Assembly (NCBI GenBank): GCA_019925105.1
Contig: JAHGAU010000011.1
Location: forward strand, 1,364,001 to 1,428,000
From: Niebla homalea
Lineage: Eukaryota; Ascomycota; Lecanoromycetes; Lecanorales; Ramalinaceae
Length of the DNA stretch: 64,000 nt
Direction of reading: 5' to 3'
Below the pieces are notes generated by a model. The model did no database searches and was not told the DNA's origin. It worked only from the letters and a program-made list of their open reading frames with translations. The stretch's first letter is position 1. The number at the start of each line of letters is the position of its first letter. Positions 35,204-47,973 of this stretch are shown piece after piece. The translations under genes and the position numbers were made by a program.

Positions 35204-35863
35204 CCTTGCGATAACGATGCCCTATAGGGACATTTTTTCCTTATTCAATTTTATAATTATAATATAGAGATTTTACCGTATAAAATATATTTAAAAAATG
35301 GAAGTATTCTGCTTAAGAATATTGTTAAATTACGATCTCCAAGCTATAAAGCCAGTTAATAACTTAATAGTCTAAAATTCTATAAGGATAAGATACCTTA
35401 ACCTTACCATTACCGGGGTATATATATTTATTAATTAAAAAGCATAAATACTTATTTTTTAACCTTATAAGTTAATTATACGCCGGCATTTATACGCCGG
35501 AAACCGGTTATATATAAAGGTTTCGGCTCTATAATATAAAGCGCTAAGTAGAGCCTTAATAAAGGTTTTAATTAAGAAATTTTAACCTTAATTAAACTCT
35601 TTAAAGTCTAGACCCTTAAATTTTATAATTATAATAAGAAATCTTTACCCGATTTAAACTCTTTTTATAATTTAAAGGATTTTTAACTTTATTCTGCCGC
35701 TAAAATTACCCAGTTAAAACCTTTTATAAGGATTACGGAACGTTATAAAGTTAAAAACCTTTAAACTTTTACTTTTTATAATAAAAAATCTTATCTTTAA
35801 GATAATAACTTTAATTATATAATAAAGATACGACTCGGTTTTACCTTTAGAATTACCTAATTA
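35204..35863 (+). pseudogene. Copia C leader and gag start relic
   Basis: 660 bp between the PBS and the A2 insertion. It includes the sequence around 35470-35530 with two ACGCCGG words resembling the gag region of family A at 4795-4815. No open frame. C continues at 41576. Confidence 0.5.
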
Positions 35864-36025
35864 TATTGAATATGCAGGATCGCCACTTGAGAGATCACGT
35901 AACGCGGATCAGATTAAATAAGGCGGACGTATTAAACCCAAGTAAGATAGCAATATATAACTTTATATATAGTTTTACTTTATATATAGTAATAATTAAG
36001 TAATTTATACCTTTTAATTTTAATA
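35864..36025 (+). repeat. Copia A2 5' LTR (162 bp)
   Basis: TATTGAATATGCAGG...TTTTAATA. It contains AGATCACGTAACGCGG, a RIP-altered form of the CACGTGACGCGG box of A3 and A4. Confidence 0.9.
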
Positions 36026-36039
36026 GGTTATAAGCCCGG
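36026..36039 (+). promoter_or_regulatory. Primer-binding site of A2
   Basis: GGTTATAAGCCCGG, abutting the LTR. Confidence 0.7.
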
Positions 36040-36199
36040 ACTACGTATCTAGGTACTTAAATAACGTTTTCTTAATATTTAAATTGGCTTATAAACGGTA
36101 ATAAACTTATAATATAAAATATACCCGTAAATAACATTTATACGCAGGCTATATTACTAAAAATCGATTTAGTTAAACGTATAATACCACGGCTATAAA

Positions 36200-39100
36200 T
36201 AGAGAAGCTTACTTAATTACTTATATTCCTAAATTGAAAAAAAAAGGACATTTTATTAACGAGAATATATAAACCGTTATTTCTTAGCCTTATTAAGGGC
36301 CATAAACGCTTATACGCCGGAGAAGCTAAGCCAACATTAAGTTAACGGAGTTAAAATATAAGGCCCTTTAAGCTAATATATATATATAAAGTTTTAACTG
36401 GGGTTTATATAAAAAATTTAAAATATTAAATAAATATTAAATATATTATAGAACTTTATTAAGTTTAAAGCCTTAAAGATTATATTAAAATTAAGTTTTT
36501 TTAAGATTAATTAAAGATAAATTATTCGGATTTAAACGTATTATAGCTTAAAATTATTTACTTTAACCGGATTTCAGAAAATAAATATAAGACGGAATAA
36601 ATGGTTAATAATTAAACCTCTTAAAGTAAGGATTAATCCCTTAAAAAAAAAGGGTTAAAAACCAGCTATAGAATTCTTTAATAAATAATTAAACTTAAAA
36701 TAAACCTATTTATTACGGATCGTAAAAATTAAAGCCTTTAAGTTAAAATAAAATAATTAAGATAAGCCTAAACGTTTTAATTATAAAGATTAAGGGTCTT
36801 TAAATAAAAAGGGGTAATAATCTTAAGGGTATATATATAGTATTATAGTACGTTATAAAGTTTTATTCTGGACTTAATTAAAATAAAGAATACTTTAATT
36901 AATAAAGCATTATATTATTTATTATTTTAGATTATATAATAATCCCGTATAAAATATAGTACTTAAACCTTATTATTCAATAATATCGTTATATATAAAA
37001 TACCCTTTTTCCTTTTATATTTAAAGACTTAAGGAAGGAAGACCGTCTTAATTTAATTAATAAAGATTAAATTAAAGATAAAGATTACTTATTATTATAA
37101 ATGCTAAAGTTATATAATAGCTTTAACTTAAAAGCGTTTAAGGAACCTTTAAATAACCCATTAAATACTATTATCTTTAAGTTAAATATAAACGTTAAAA
37201 ATTGGATATTATTATTTAACGTAAATTACTTATTACCCTTAAATAATAAGTCTTTAGTATATTAAACGTTATTAAACTTAAACTTAAGTATTATTAATAA
37301 TTATAATATAATTAATATTTTATTAATATTATCTTTTATATACTTTATTAATAATAACGACTAAAAAAGACTCTATTATAGGGGTTTTCCTTAAGCTTAA
37401 TCCCTTTATTAATAGATTAATAATAGTAAATATCGTAAAGTTAATAAATAAAAGACTAAATAATAATTAATAACCTTTAAAAATTAAAGGAGAAAAATAC
37501 CTTTAAGGTATATATAGCCTTAAAGAACCGTTACGGTATTAATATTAAATATTTAATCGATATTATAAAAAGCTTAAATATAATTTAAAAATAACTTAAG
37601 AATCAATATAAATTATAAAAATCCGGGTTATATATAAAGTTTATATAAAAACTTATAAATTTATAAAAAACCCCGGATATAATAATTAATAAATATAATA
37701 GTTATTATTAGAAAGTTTATATTAAGATTAAAATAATTAATAACTTTTTAATTATCCCGGATTATTTTATTATTTAAATATTCTTAAATAAACTAAAAGA
37801 ATCGTAATAAATATAATACTTAATACTTATTTAGACGGCGGTATAATAAGGCCCGGGTACCCTTAAATTTCACGATATTATATAAAGGGCCCGTAATAAG
37901 GAAGCTCGGGCAGTTATCTAATAATTAAACGTCTCGATATAAGCCTATAAGGATATATTAAAGGGTTATAATAAAAGGACCTTTAATAAGACCCGGGAAA
38001 AGTTTATTTATTAATATTATACCCAGAAAAAGCGCAATAATAAGTATATTAAAGATAAATACTGGGATCTCTACTCTAAAAAGAAGCCCATAAAGTTCCA
38101 CACTAAGAAGCCTAAGACTATTAAGGAGACCACCACACCTGCAAACCTCTCAGTAACAGACTCCTACTCATTGACGTATATATGAGAATGGCCTGTTTGT
38201 GGTCGACCTGTAAGAACCCACCCTTACTATAACGGCGTTCAACGTACCTTCGGCTGCACTTATATGGTATGTACGTATGGGCCACCTCGGAGCTCAGAAA
38301 TTGTTCCAGTTAACGGACGTATTGATTAAGATAGATTTTAAACGTAAATACCGTAATAATAATAAGGCTAAAAACGTTTATTATACGTATTATATTACCG
38401 GACGGTTATACTTTTAATTATATAAAGGATATCTTAAACCTATAGAAAACCCGTTAAAGTTTATTTATATGGATTTTTAAGGATAATTAATCCCTAAGGG
38501 TATAACGGAATAATATATTATATAACCTTCCGTAATAATAAAATTATAATATTAAAGGTTTACCCGTTAATATATAAATTAAACGTAATTTAACGGTTTA
38601 AAGAATTTAAAGTTAAGTATAAATAAATCTCGGATTAAAAAATTAAATGCTTTTAAGCCGACAGTAAAGGTAAATATATATTTAAAGCCTTCTTAAATTA
38701 TTTAAAATAATATAAGATTATCTTTAAGGTAATAATACGTAAAAGCTTTAAATAAAATCTAATTAATAAAAGGATTAACCGGGAGATTAATAAGAAAATT
38801 AAAACTATATAGGTAATAAGGGGTATATTTAAAAACTTTTAGCCGGAATTAATTTAAATAATAAATTATATAATTATATATATATTATATATATAACTTA
38901 AAAAAGTAATATTATATTAAGCTTAATATAATAAGAAACCAAACGTATCCTATATACGGATCTTAAGGTTAATCGTATATATAAGAATTATAAATTATTA
39001 AGTTAAGCTTAATAATAAGTTAAAACTATATATCTTAATAAGTTTTAATAAAAGAATTAATAAATACTTTAAGGTAATTAATTTACGGATAAAACGGTTT

Positions 39101-41100
39101 AACCTTATAATAAAGAATATATACGATATATATATTAAGGAAAAATAAATAATACCGTTGGATAATTTAGATTATAAGGAACCTATTAACTGAATTTAAG
39201 AGCTTAAAAAGGTAAAAAGCCTTAATAAAACTTTAATTTAAGGGAGAAGTTCGGGAATTACGGTTTAATTAAAACGGATATTATTAATATAAACTTTATT
39301 TTTATTAAGCGACCTATACGTCCGGCTATAGTCCCTATTTAATAAATAGCTTTATCAGACCTTTTAAGTTTAACGGTTAAAGACTTAAAAATTAATTATA
39401 ATTAAGGATAAAAATAATAAATTAAAAACTTAATTAAAAATAATTTTAATTTTATATTTCCGGATAAACCGCGTAATATATTATTAAATCCACTCTTTTT
39501 TTCGGTTTTATTAATCCGTAATAAGGATAAACCGTTATACCCTTTAATTTTAATGTTTTTTAAAATAACCCCGGAATTTATTAAGCTTAAAATCCATAAA
39601 AAAATTATAATAAATAAATATATTTAAATAAATTAAAAGTTAATAGAAAATAATAAATATAATTCCTTTAAAAAAAAAATAATACTTAAGTTTTAATTAT
39701 ATAGAATTAAATCCTTATTAACGTAATAATATTATAAAAATAATAGATTTATACTTTTAAATATAAAGTTAATAATAATATGATTCACTATAAGGCTTAA
39801 TAAATAATACGTAGCTTTAAATAATATAAGGATATCGACTATAATAAAACGTTTATTTTAATAGTAAAACCTATAAGTTATAAGGTTCTTTTTACTTTTA
39901 TAATAATTAATAATTAAAATTTAAAGTAGATAAATATTAAAATAGCGTTTTTTTATAGTTTTATTAAAGAAAAAATATATATAAAATAATTAAAAGGATA
40001 AAAAAAGACCAATAAAGACAATAAAAAGCTTTATTATAAGCTTAAAAAAAGCTTATATAGATTAAAGTAATTATTATGGTTATAATATAATTATTTCTGG
40101 GAGTTTATAGTTATATAAGGTTTTAAACTTATCTATACGGACTATTACGTGTTCCTTTACCTTAAAATTAATACGATTATAGCCATATATATAGATAACG
40201 TCTTAATAATTAATCCGTTTAAATAAGGGATTTAAAACTTAAAAATTATATTTAATTAGGAATTCCGTATATTTAATTTAAGTTTAATAAGTTATTATTT
40301 AAATATTATTATTATTTAAAATTAATAAAATCAAATAATCCATTTTAATTAAGAAGCCTATATTAAGAGGGTAATATAAGATTACGGTTAATAAGAAGTT
40401 TATCCGATATATATATTTATATAAGTTAATTTCAGGCCGGAACTGTTATTTAAGGACTATTAAGTAAAACCGGAATTTAAATAATAATATTAATCGGCCG
40501 TAAATTTATTAATATATATTATATTTAATATATAATTAAATATAGCCTATATAATAATAATTATTAACCGGTATTTTATAAATCCGTCTTATTAATATTA
40601 ACTATATATAAGGTAAATTATACGTTATTTACGGACTATTATATACTTTTAGTTAATATATAAAAGTAAGCTTAAAGCTTTTAATAAGTATATTAATTCC
40701 GATTTTACGGTCGACTTTATTTATAGGTTAACTTTAAATTACCTTTTTAATATAAAGAATATACCGATTTATTAATCCTTAAAAAGGCAACCGATTATAA
40801 CGTTATTTACTTATAAAACCGAATATATAAGATAAATATAGGCTATTAAGGAAGTTATCTGGCTAAAAAACTTATTAAGGTAAATATAACCTAATAAATC
40901 TGGATATATACTTATTATTATGATTTATGGTAATAATTAAAGGATTATTATACTAATTAAAAACCCGGTATATTACGTAAGGATAAAGTATATAAGTATC
41001 CAACTATATTAACTACGGGAATAACTTAAGGTTAATACCGTTAATCTTGAGTATATTTATATTACGGAGTAAGTAATTAACGGGTTAATAAAGGCTTTAT
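36200..41100 (+). pseudogene. Copia A2 gag-pol relic
   Basis: Collinear with A1. The integrase block near 38657-38705 reads 'ADSKGKYIFKAFLNY', with the catalytic Asp kept and Glu changed to Lys. RT has YVDD as YIDN at 40187-40198 in 'TIIAIYIDNVLIIN'. RNase H at about 40655-40900 is uninterrupted, with the 'RQPIITLFTYKTEYIR' block around 40785-40835. A deletion near 38185 removes about 370 bp between gag/protease and integrase. Stops throughout. Confidence 0.83.
38085..38325 (+). other. RIP-spared patch with deletion junction in A2
   Basis: About 240 bp with normal CpA/TpG content (for example AGACCACCACACCTGC), surrounded by TpA-rich RIP sequence. The A1 counterpart (about 6590-7110) is fully mutated and has about 370 bp more (about 6671-7040). 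The junction at about 38183-38188 lies inside the spared patch. Confidence 0.75.
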
Positions 41101-41220
41101 TTATTAAGATTTTTATATAGTTTAAATAAGCGTTAAGCCTTAAGGAGCCATTATATCGATAATTTAAGGACTATATATTTATTAACGGTAAATTTAATAA
41201 TAAACTAGGTAATAAGTAAT

Positions 41221-41310
41221 AAGTAAATAATAACCATATAAAGGAGCTAACCACTTAATAATTAAAGAAGTTAGTTATTTAATAATTAAAGGAGTTACTT
41301 AATAAATACG
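41221..41310 (+). repeat. PPT-like ~23-bp array in A2 3' UTR (mutated)
   Basis: Units of ...AAAGGAGTTA.TTATTTAATAATT type, the RIP-mutated counterpart of the array at 47808-47877 in A1. Confidence 0.6.
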
Positions 41311-41408
41311 GTAATTAAACTCTTATATAAAAGGATATAACGTTAAAGCTATAAAGAAATTATTCAATAAATAAGATTTACGGACTATATATAAAGTTTA
41401 AAGGGGAG

Positions 41409-41570
41409 TATTAAATATATAGGATTGTTACTTAAGAGATTACGTAATACGGATCAGATTAAATAAAACGGATGTGTTAAACTTAAGTAGGATAACAGCA
41501 TATAACCTTATATATAGTTTCACTTTATATATAGTAATAATTAAGTAACTTACACCTTTCAATTTCAATA
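41409..41570 (+). repeat. Copia A2 3' LTR (162 bp)
   Basis: TATTAAATATATAGG...TTTCAATA, preceded by the purine tract AAGGGGAG (41401-41408). Confidence 0.9.
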
Positions 41571-41575
41571 AATTG

Positions 41576-44500
41576 GGACTATCTTTAAGGATTAAATTTA
41601 AAAAGAAAAAGTCTATTTATTTAAATTGAGATTTTACGTTTTGAAAAGGGAGGCTAAGAATTAATTACTGAATCCTTTATATTTTAATTAACCCAGAAAA
41701 TTATTTAATTTAATTAACACTTAAAAGATTAAAGGTAAAATAATTATAAGTGGAAATTATAACCTTTAAAGTAAAGAATAATAATTAATTATGGAAATTA
41801 ACTCTCCGTATTATATTAAGCGTAAAAAAGGTAAATAAATTTAAAAAAATATAAAAATAGCTTGGATATCCGCGAAGTTTTAATTTATTATTAATTAAAA
41901 TAAATTAAATTTTATTTAGAATTTAAGTTTTATTATTAAAACCCTTAAATATATTATTATTCCACTTTATTAATATGGAAATCCTTTTATTGCTTTTTAT
42001 TATTAAATTAAAAGTAAATTCTTCCGTTTTTATTTAAGAAATTTTTAAAAAGAAAACTAAAGGATTATTTAAAAGGTAATTAAAGACGTAAATAGGGAGT
42101 ATTTACCCCCGTTTACGCTGAAATTTTATAATAACTTTAACTTAAAGGTATTTAAAAATCTTTAATATTATCGCTTAATAAATTAATCTTTAAGTTCCGT
42201 TTAAGGGTAGAAAACTGGATCCCGTTATTTAATACGGAATATTCTTTACTTTTAAATAACTTATTAATTAAGTATAAATTAAAATTAAAATTATTAAAGT
42301 TAAAAAACCTATTAGACTTCTTATTTAATCTTAATTTTAAGTTTAAATCTAATTAACTAATTAATATTTCTTTACGTATAAGTATTAATTTAAAGATTTT
42401 AAGTTTTTATTTTTTCATTAAAAATAACTTTTAAGATTAAAAACTTAACCTTTAAGAGTTTCTTTTTAATATAATTCCGTTAATAATTAAGTAACGTTAA
42501 TAAATATTATAATATTAATAAGTTAAAAACTGATTAATCCTTAATAATTTCTATAAGCCTATAATTATTAAGGATAAACTTAAGGTTATTATAATTATTA
42601 AAACTTATTATAAGGATAATATATATTACCTTATAAATAAATTAAATACAATTAAAGAAATCTAAACCACTTTTATTATTTATTTTAAACCTTAAGGTTC
42701 AGGCTTATATATTAAGTTAACCCGGGAGTTTAAAATAATAATAAAAAATTTAAATAAAATAATTAATTAATTTATCCGAAAATTCCGTAAATATATTGCC
42801 GAAATATTAATTATTAATAAGTTATATAAAGTCTTTAACTTAATAATTATTTAATTTTTTTATTTAGTTTTAATAATAATTAATAATATTTTTATATTAA
42901 TTTAATTTAAAATTAAAATATCTTAAATTAAAATTCTTTTAATTTTAATAAAGTTATATTAAGAATTATTAATAAAGAATTATAAGTTAATATAACCCGT
43001 ATTAATACCACTTTATAATCTTATCCAGTAACTTTAAAAATTAATAATAAGCGGTCCTTTATTAAATATAATAACTAAAAATATAATTATTATACCGTAA
43101 AAGGCTATAATAATAAATATCCGAAAGTAATTATGAAGTTTTTTACCTTAAAAAAGGATTAAAACGTTATACCGGAGGTTAAAGAAGCCGAAGATTAAGG
43201 AAGTTATTATTATTATTATACCGATAAATTTATTAATTTTAAAGGAGGTTTATAATATAAAAACGTAAACGTTAAGCCTGGATATATAATAATATCCGTT
43301 AACCTAATTAATTTATAAAAACTAATAATCCTAAATAACGGCTATAATAAATATCTTTTTTATTAAAGAAAATTCTTTAATAACGATTTTTAACCTTATT
43401 AAATAATATCCTTAAGGTTAAGTTTAATATAAATTAATTATATAGGCGGTATTAATACCGCCCGGATAATTTATAATATTAATAGGAGGAAGATAATAAT
43501 TGAATTTTTAAATTTTATTTACTCCTTTAATAATAAAGTAAATTTCTTTTTAAAGATTTAACATTTAAATAATAAAGCCAAAATAATAACTTCCCGGGTT
43601 AAACGGATAATAATTAAAAGACCCAGTAAATTCATATACTCTTAATAAAGATAACTCTTTATATTAAATCTTTGAATATTATTTTAATTAATAATAACGG
43701 TATTTAACGTATTAAATAATATATTAACTTAATATATAAAAATAAGGTATTTTAACCCCTAGTTTATCGTTAAGTTAATTAAAATATTAATAAAGATATC
43801 CTTTAAACATAAGTAAAAAAAAGCAAGAAGTACTTTTAAAGGAGGTTATATATATATGTTATATTTTTAATAAGATAATTTTTCGGTTTTATAAGGGATA
43901 TTTTAAGTTAAAAACGGATTTATTAAAGCTTATTTATTCAGATGTTACGGGGCTTATTAAGCCGGTAAGCTTTAATATAATTAAATATTTTATTATTTTC
44001 CGGGATAACTTTATTTATATATTAGAAGTTTACCCGGTAATTTATAAGTCGGATATAGCCCGTAAATTTAAGTAATTTTAAGTTAAATATAAAATTATTA
44101 ACCGGAAAATTAAATATTTACGGGTAAATAACGGGGGTAAATATATATTAAAAAACTTTTAAGATTATTTTAAAGACTATAATATTATCTGTAAATTAAC
44201 AATATAAAATAGCCCCGAATAGAACCCCGTAAATAAAAGATTTAACCAGGAAATTAAAGAACGGACCTATATAATAATTTATAGTATAAGTTTATTTAAG
44301 GATTTATAACCGGAAATCGTAATAATTATTAATTATTTTATTATAAGGGAATTTATGTTTAGCCTAGAAAAAAGGATTACCCTTTATTAAACATAATATA
44401 ATTAAGAATTAGATTTATTATATTTATAAGTTATTAAATTATTAATATAAATTAAGATTATAAAGTATTAAACCTCCTTAAATAAAAAAGCCGATTTATT

Positions 44501-46670
44501 TATTTTATTAAGTTACGATAATAAAACTATTAAAATATATTAAGTTTTTAACCCCTAAGTAAAAACTTTTAATAAGAAAGTAAAACGATTCTTTAACGTT
44601 TATATTAAGGAACAGAAGATTATTCCGTTAAATAACTCCGATAAGAATACCCCGGCGGAAAAAATTTAACGTTTAAAAAAGAATATATAACCTTAATAAA
44701 TCCTTACTTTAAAGGAGAATTATAAGAATTAAGTTTATAATAACGCCTTTATCGATAATATTTTAAACGATATACTTATAGGTAATATATTTCCGGTTAA
44801 GGAATAAGGAGATTACCTTTAAATTTAATATAATTAAAATAAGTAATAATTTAATAAATTACGGAAGGAAATTGAAATTATCCTCCGGGATAACCTTAAG
44901 CTTAAGATTCTTAAATACTTAAAGCTCCGGGATATATCCTTAGACTTATTATTTATTTTTATTAATATAATTATTTTAAATAAAGAAAAAGATATTTATT
45001 ACTTAATATTAATATTATTTAAGAATAAGCCGGAATTATTTAAACTAAAAAGCCATTAAAAAGTTATAAAAGATACTTACTATAAAATAAATTAATAATT
45101 AACGGAAAAGAATAAATACGGCTTTTATATTAAAAATAATACTTAAATACTTATTCTTAAGTATATAATACCCCGGGTATAATTATTTTAAAAGAACGAT
45201 GAATCTATATTCTTAAGAGAAACGTTAACGGTTTAATTATTTAGTATAAGGCCCGCTAAGTAATCCGTAACTATAAATAACGGGAAAATATCAACTATAA
45301 TAAAACTTTCGCTTTAATAATTAAATTTGTAAGTTATAAGGTACTTTTTATATTAACGGTAGTTAATAACTGGGACCTAGAATAAATAAATATAAAAACG
45401 GCCTTTTTTATAGCTTAATCGAAAAAGAAGTCTATATAAAGTAACCTTATAATTAAGTAAAGGGTACCGATATATATTATAAGCTTAATAAGGCCCTTTA
45501 TAAATTAAAATAATCCCTTTAATTATAATATTATTACTTTTTTTATCTTTATAAAGAAATAAGGGTTTAAGCTGATATTTACGGACTATTACGTATTTAT
45601 ATACCTTAAAGATGGGATAATTATGGCTCTTTATATGGATAATATCTTAATTATTAATTTATTTAAATAAAGCATTATAAACCTAAAAAGGTACTTAATA
45701 ATTAATTCCGTATATTTAATTTAAGGTTAATTTATTATTATTTAAATATAATAATTATAAAAAACCGTTAAAATAAAACGTTTTAACTTAATTAAAAGGC
45801 TTATATTAAAAGAGTTATTAAGGAATATAAGCAATAAGATATTATTTTTATATATATCTTTATAAAGCTAAAATATAAGTTAAAGCCTATATTTAAAGGT
45901 TATAAGGCCGACCCGATTTTCCGGAAAAATATTAATCGGCCGTAGGCTTTTTAATATATATAATACTTAAAACTTATTTAAATATCGCTTATTCCGTCTT
46001 AATAATTAATTAATATACCTTAAATCCTACTGAATATTATTAAAAGTTAATAAGAAGAATTTTATATTACTTCCGTATTACCGTTACCTTTTAATTAATA
46101 TATTAAGGTAAATTAAAAGCTTTTAATAACTATATTGACTCTAATTTTACTGCAAATTAGACCCGGAGGTTTATTAAGGGCTATATATTTAATATAGGAA
46201 GTACCGCGATTAATTAATAATCCAAACGTTAAGCCATAATTACCCTCTTTATTTATAAAGCGGAATATATAAGATAAATATAAATAGTTAAAAAGGCCTT
46301 ATAGCTTAAGTAGCTTTTAAGTAAAATCAAACCGTATTAAGCCGGAAACCTCCCTGTTATTACCGTTTACGGAGATAATTAAAGCGTTATAATTCTTATT
46401 AAGAACCTTATATTTTATACCCGGATTAAGCATATAAGAATTTAATAATACTGGCTTCGGGAGGTTATAAGGGATAACCGAGTGGATTTAAAGTATATCC
46501 CGACGTATAAGTAAGTTATTAACGGCTTAATAAAGCCTTTATTATATTAGTTTTTTAAAGGGTTCCGCAAGGCACTTGGCCTAAAAGCACCCCGGAACGT
46601 CCTTATACCGATTAAAGCCTCGTTAATAATATTAACGGCCTTATAGCTTTAATTCTAAGTTACTTATAGG
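41576..46670 (+). pseudogene. Copia C gag-pol relic
   Basis: Continues C after A2. The integrase block near 44115-44175 reads 'LRVNNGGKYILKNF', i.e. R-T-D-N-G-G-E-Y with D and E lost by G-to-A change. RT YVDD appears as YMDN within 'ALYMDNILIIN' (about 45622-45655). RNase H near 46125-46205 reads 'YIDSNFTAN' and 'TRRFIKGYIFNIGSTAIN'. The last block, near 46360-46600, contains 'YGDN.SVIILIKN' and a 'H..R...KHIRI' type stretch typical of the Copia C-terminus. Integrase before RT confirms Copia. Not functional. Confidence 0.85.
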
Positions 46671-47191
46671 GTAAGCTTTAAGCCACTTATAAAATAAACT
46701 TTAAGTTATTTATAAAGAAGCCGTTATTAATCTTAAAAAGCTTAAAGGTACGTTTTAATATAAATTTAATATATAAAATAAGAAGGTTAAAAAAATATTT
46801 TAAAAAAAGGGTAAATCGCAAAAAATAATATTTACCCCGGAGTATACCTGGATGAAATCACGTACCCCGGGGGTTTATTAAAGGATAATTTATGATATAG
46901 GGGAGCTCGCCGTTACTATACCGGCTTTAATTTAAGGGAGTAAGTATTATATAGTTAAGACTATAAATATAATCTTTTAAGGTATTTTACCGCGAAGGAC
47001 CACCGCTATAGGGGAGTAAAAACCATTATTACAGGGGAGTAAAGACCACCACTACAGGGGAGCTCCAACAACTTATGGAAAAAAATATTACATAAATAGG
47101 GTATACGTTATATAAAGATTAAAGCTTATATAGAGTATCATAAGTAAGTAGTAAATATAAGGTAATAAATATATTAAAGCTCGAAGGGGAG
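46671..47191 (+). other. Copia C 3' UTR with PPT-like boxes
   Basis: About 520 bp between the end of pol and the 3' LTR. It contains several AGGGGAG boxes (46897-46905, 47010-47016, 47033-47039, 47056-47062) and the true polypurine tract CGAAGGGGAG just before 47192. No ORF. Confidence 0.6.
46998..47066 (+). repeat. 23-bp x 3 tandem array in the C 3' UTR
   Basis: Three exact-length units (46998-47020, 47021-47043, 47044-47066) of the form GACCACC.CTA.AGGGGAGTAAA. Each carries an AGGGGAG core identical to the PPT. Confidence 0.85.
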
Positions 47192-47343
47192 TATTAAAAG
47201 TACTTATATTAATTACCCGGCAGTCGGGTAAATTAGATATAATCTGAAGCTAAACCCGATTGGGATAGCTGGGATGCAGGAGTACTTAGTCGCACTTTTA
47301 TACTTAGGAAATAATCAAGCAACTTACACCTCATATTTCAAGA
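47192..47343 (+). repeat. Copia C 3' LTR (152 bp)
   Basis: TATTAAAAGTACTTATATT...CATATTTCAAGA. Lightly mutated. The right TSD ACTAA is at 47344-47348. Confidence 0.9.
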
Positions 47344-47348
47344 ACTAA

Positions 47349-47790
47349 TCCTCGAAAAGGCAACCGACCGTGGCGTTATTTACCTGTGAAGCCGAATATA
47401 CGGGATAAACGTAGGTTATTAAGGAAACTATCTGGTTAAAAAACCTGTTAGGACAAATATAACCCGATAAATCTGGATATATATTTACTATCACGATCTA
47501 TAGTGATAATTAAGGGGCTATCGCACTAGCCAAAAACCCGGTGTATTACGTAAGGACAAAGTATATAGGCATTTAACTGTACTGGCTACGGGAACAACTT
47601 AAGGTTAATACCGTTAATCTCGAGTATATCCATACCACGGAGCAGGTAGCTAACGGGTTAATAAAAGCCCTACCTATTAAAACCTTTATACAGTTTAGAC
47701 GGGCGTTAGGCCTTAAAGAGCCACTATATCGACAGTTTAAGGACCGTATGCTTATTAACGGTAGACCTAATAATAAGCCGGGTAATAAAT
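47349..47790 (+). pseudogene. Copia A1 RNase H / pol C-terminus
   Basis: Resumes A1 after the ACTAA duplication. It reads 'SKRQPTVALFTCEAEYTG', the Copia signature SK(K/R)Q-x-x-(V/I)-ALST-x-EAEY, then 'VIKETIWLKNLLG'. The C-terminal end follows as 'GLIKALPIKTFIQFRRALGL' and 'KEPLYRQFKDRMLING', then stop codons near 47790. Only a handful of RIP stops interrupt it, far fewer than in A2 at the same place (about 40785-41200). Confidence 0.85.
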
Positions 47791-47807
47791 GATAGGTAAA
47801 TAGTAGC

Positions 47808-47877
47808 CATATAGGGAGCTAGCCACTTAACAACCAGGGGAGCTAGCCACTTAATAATTAGGGAGCTACTCAGCAAA
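47808..47877 (+). repeat. ~23-bp x 3 PPT-like array in the A1 3' UTR
   Basis: Units CATATAGGGAGCTAGCCACTTAA (split here as CATATAGGGAG and CTAGCCACTTAA), then two related units of 24 and 23 bp, each with an (A)GGGAGCTA core. Counterparts lie in A2 (41221-41310) and on the minus strand of A3 (about 53268-53340). Confidence 0.75.
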
Positions 47878-47973
47878 CACGGTAACTGGCCTCTTAAAAA
47901 TATAACGTCAGGGCTATAAAGGAGCTATTTAGTGAATAAGATTTACGGGCTATATATAAAGTTCGAAGGGGAG

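Larger units (their letters stand above)
35864..41570 (+). mobile_element. Copia A2, inserted in C (5.7 kb, internal deletion)
   Basis: Family A element with both 162-bp LTRs. The TSD is AATTA (35859-35863) and AATTG (41571-41575), a one-base difference that is itself a RIP-type change. It is about 330 bp shorter than A1 because of a deletion of about 370 bp at about 38185. Coding parts are RIP-mutated except for a patch of about 240 bp around the deletion. Confidence 0.88.
29275..47343 (+). mobile_element. Copia C, inserted in A1; hosts LINE L4 and Copia A2
   Basis: Third Copia family. TSD ACTAA at 29270-29274 and 47344-47348; 152-bp LTRs. Without L4 and A2 it is about 6.6 kb. The 5' LTR is split by L4 (29275-29408 plus 35172-35189). 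The PBS is at 35190, a leader/gag part runs to 35863, then A2 intervenes, and the rest of gag-pol lies at 41576-46670. About 500 bp of 3' UTR carry PPT-like repeats. Heavily RIP-mutated except near the 3' end. Confidence 0.88.
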
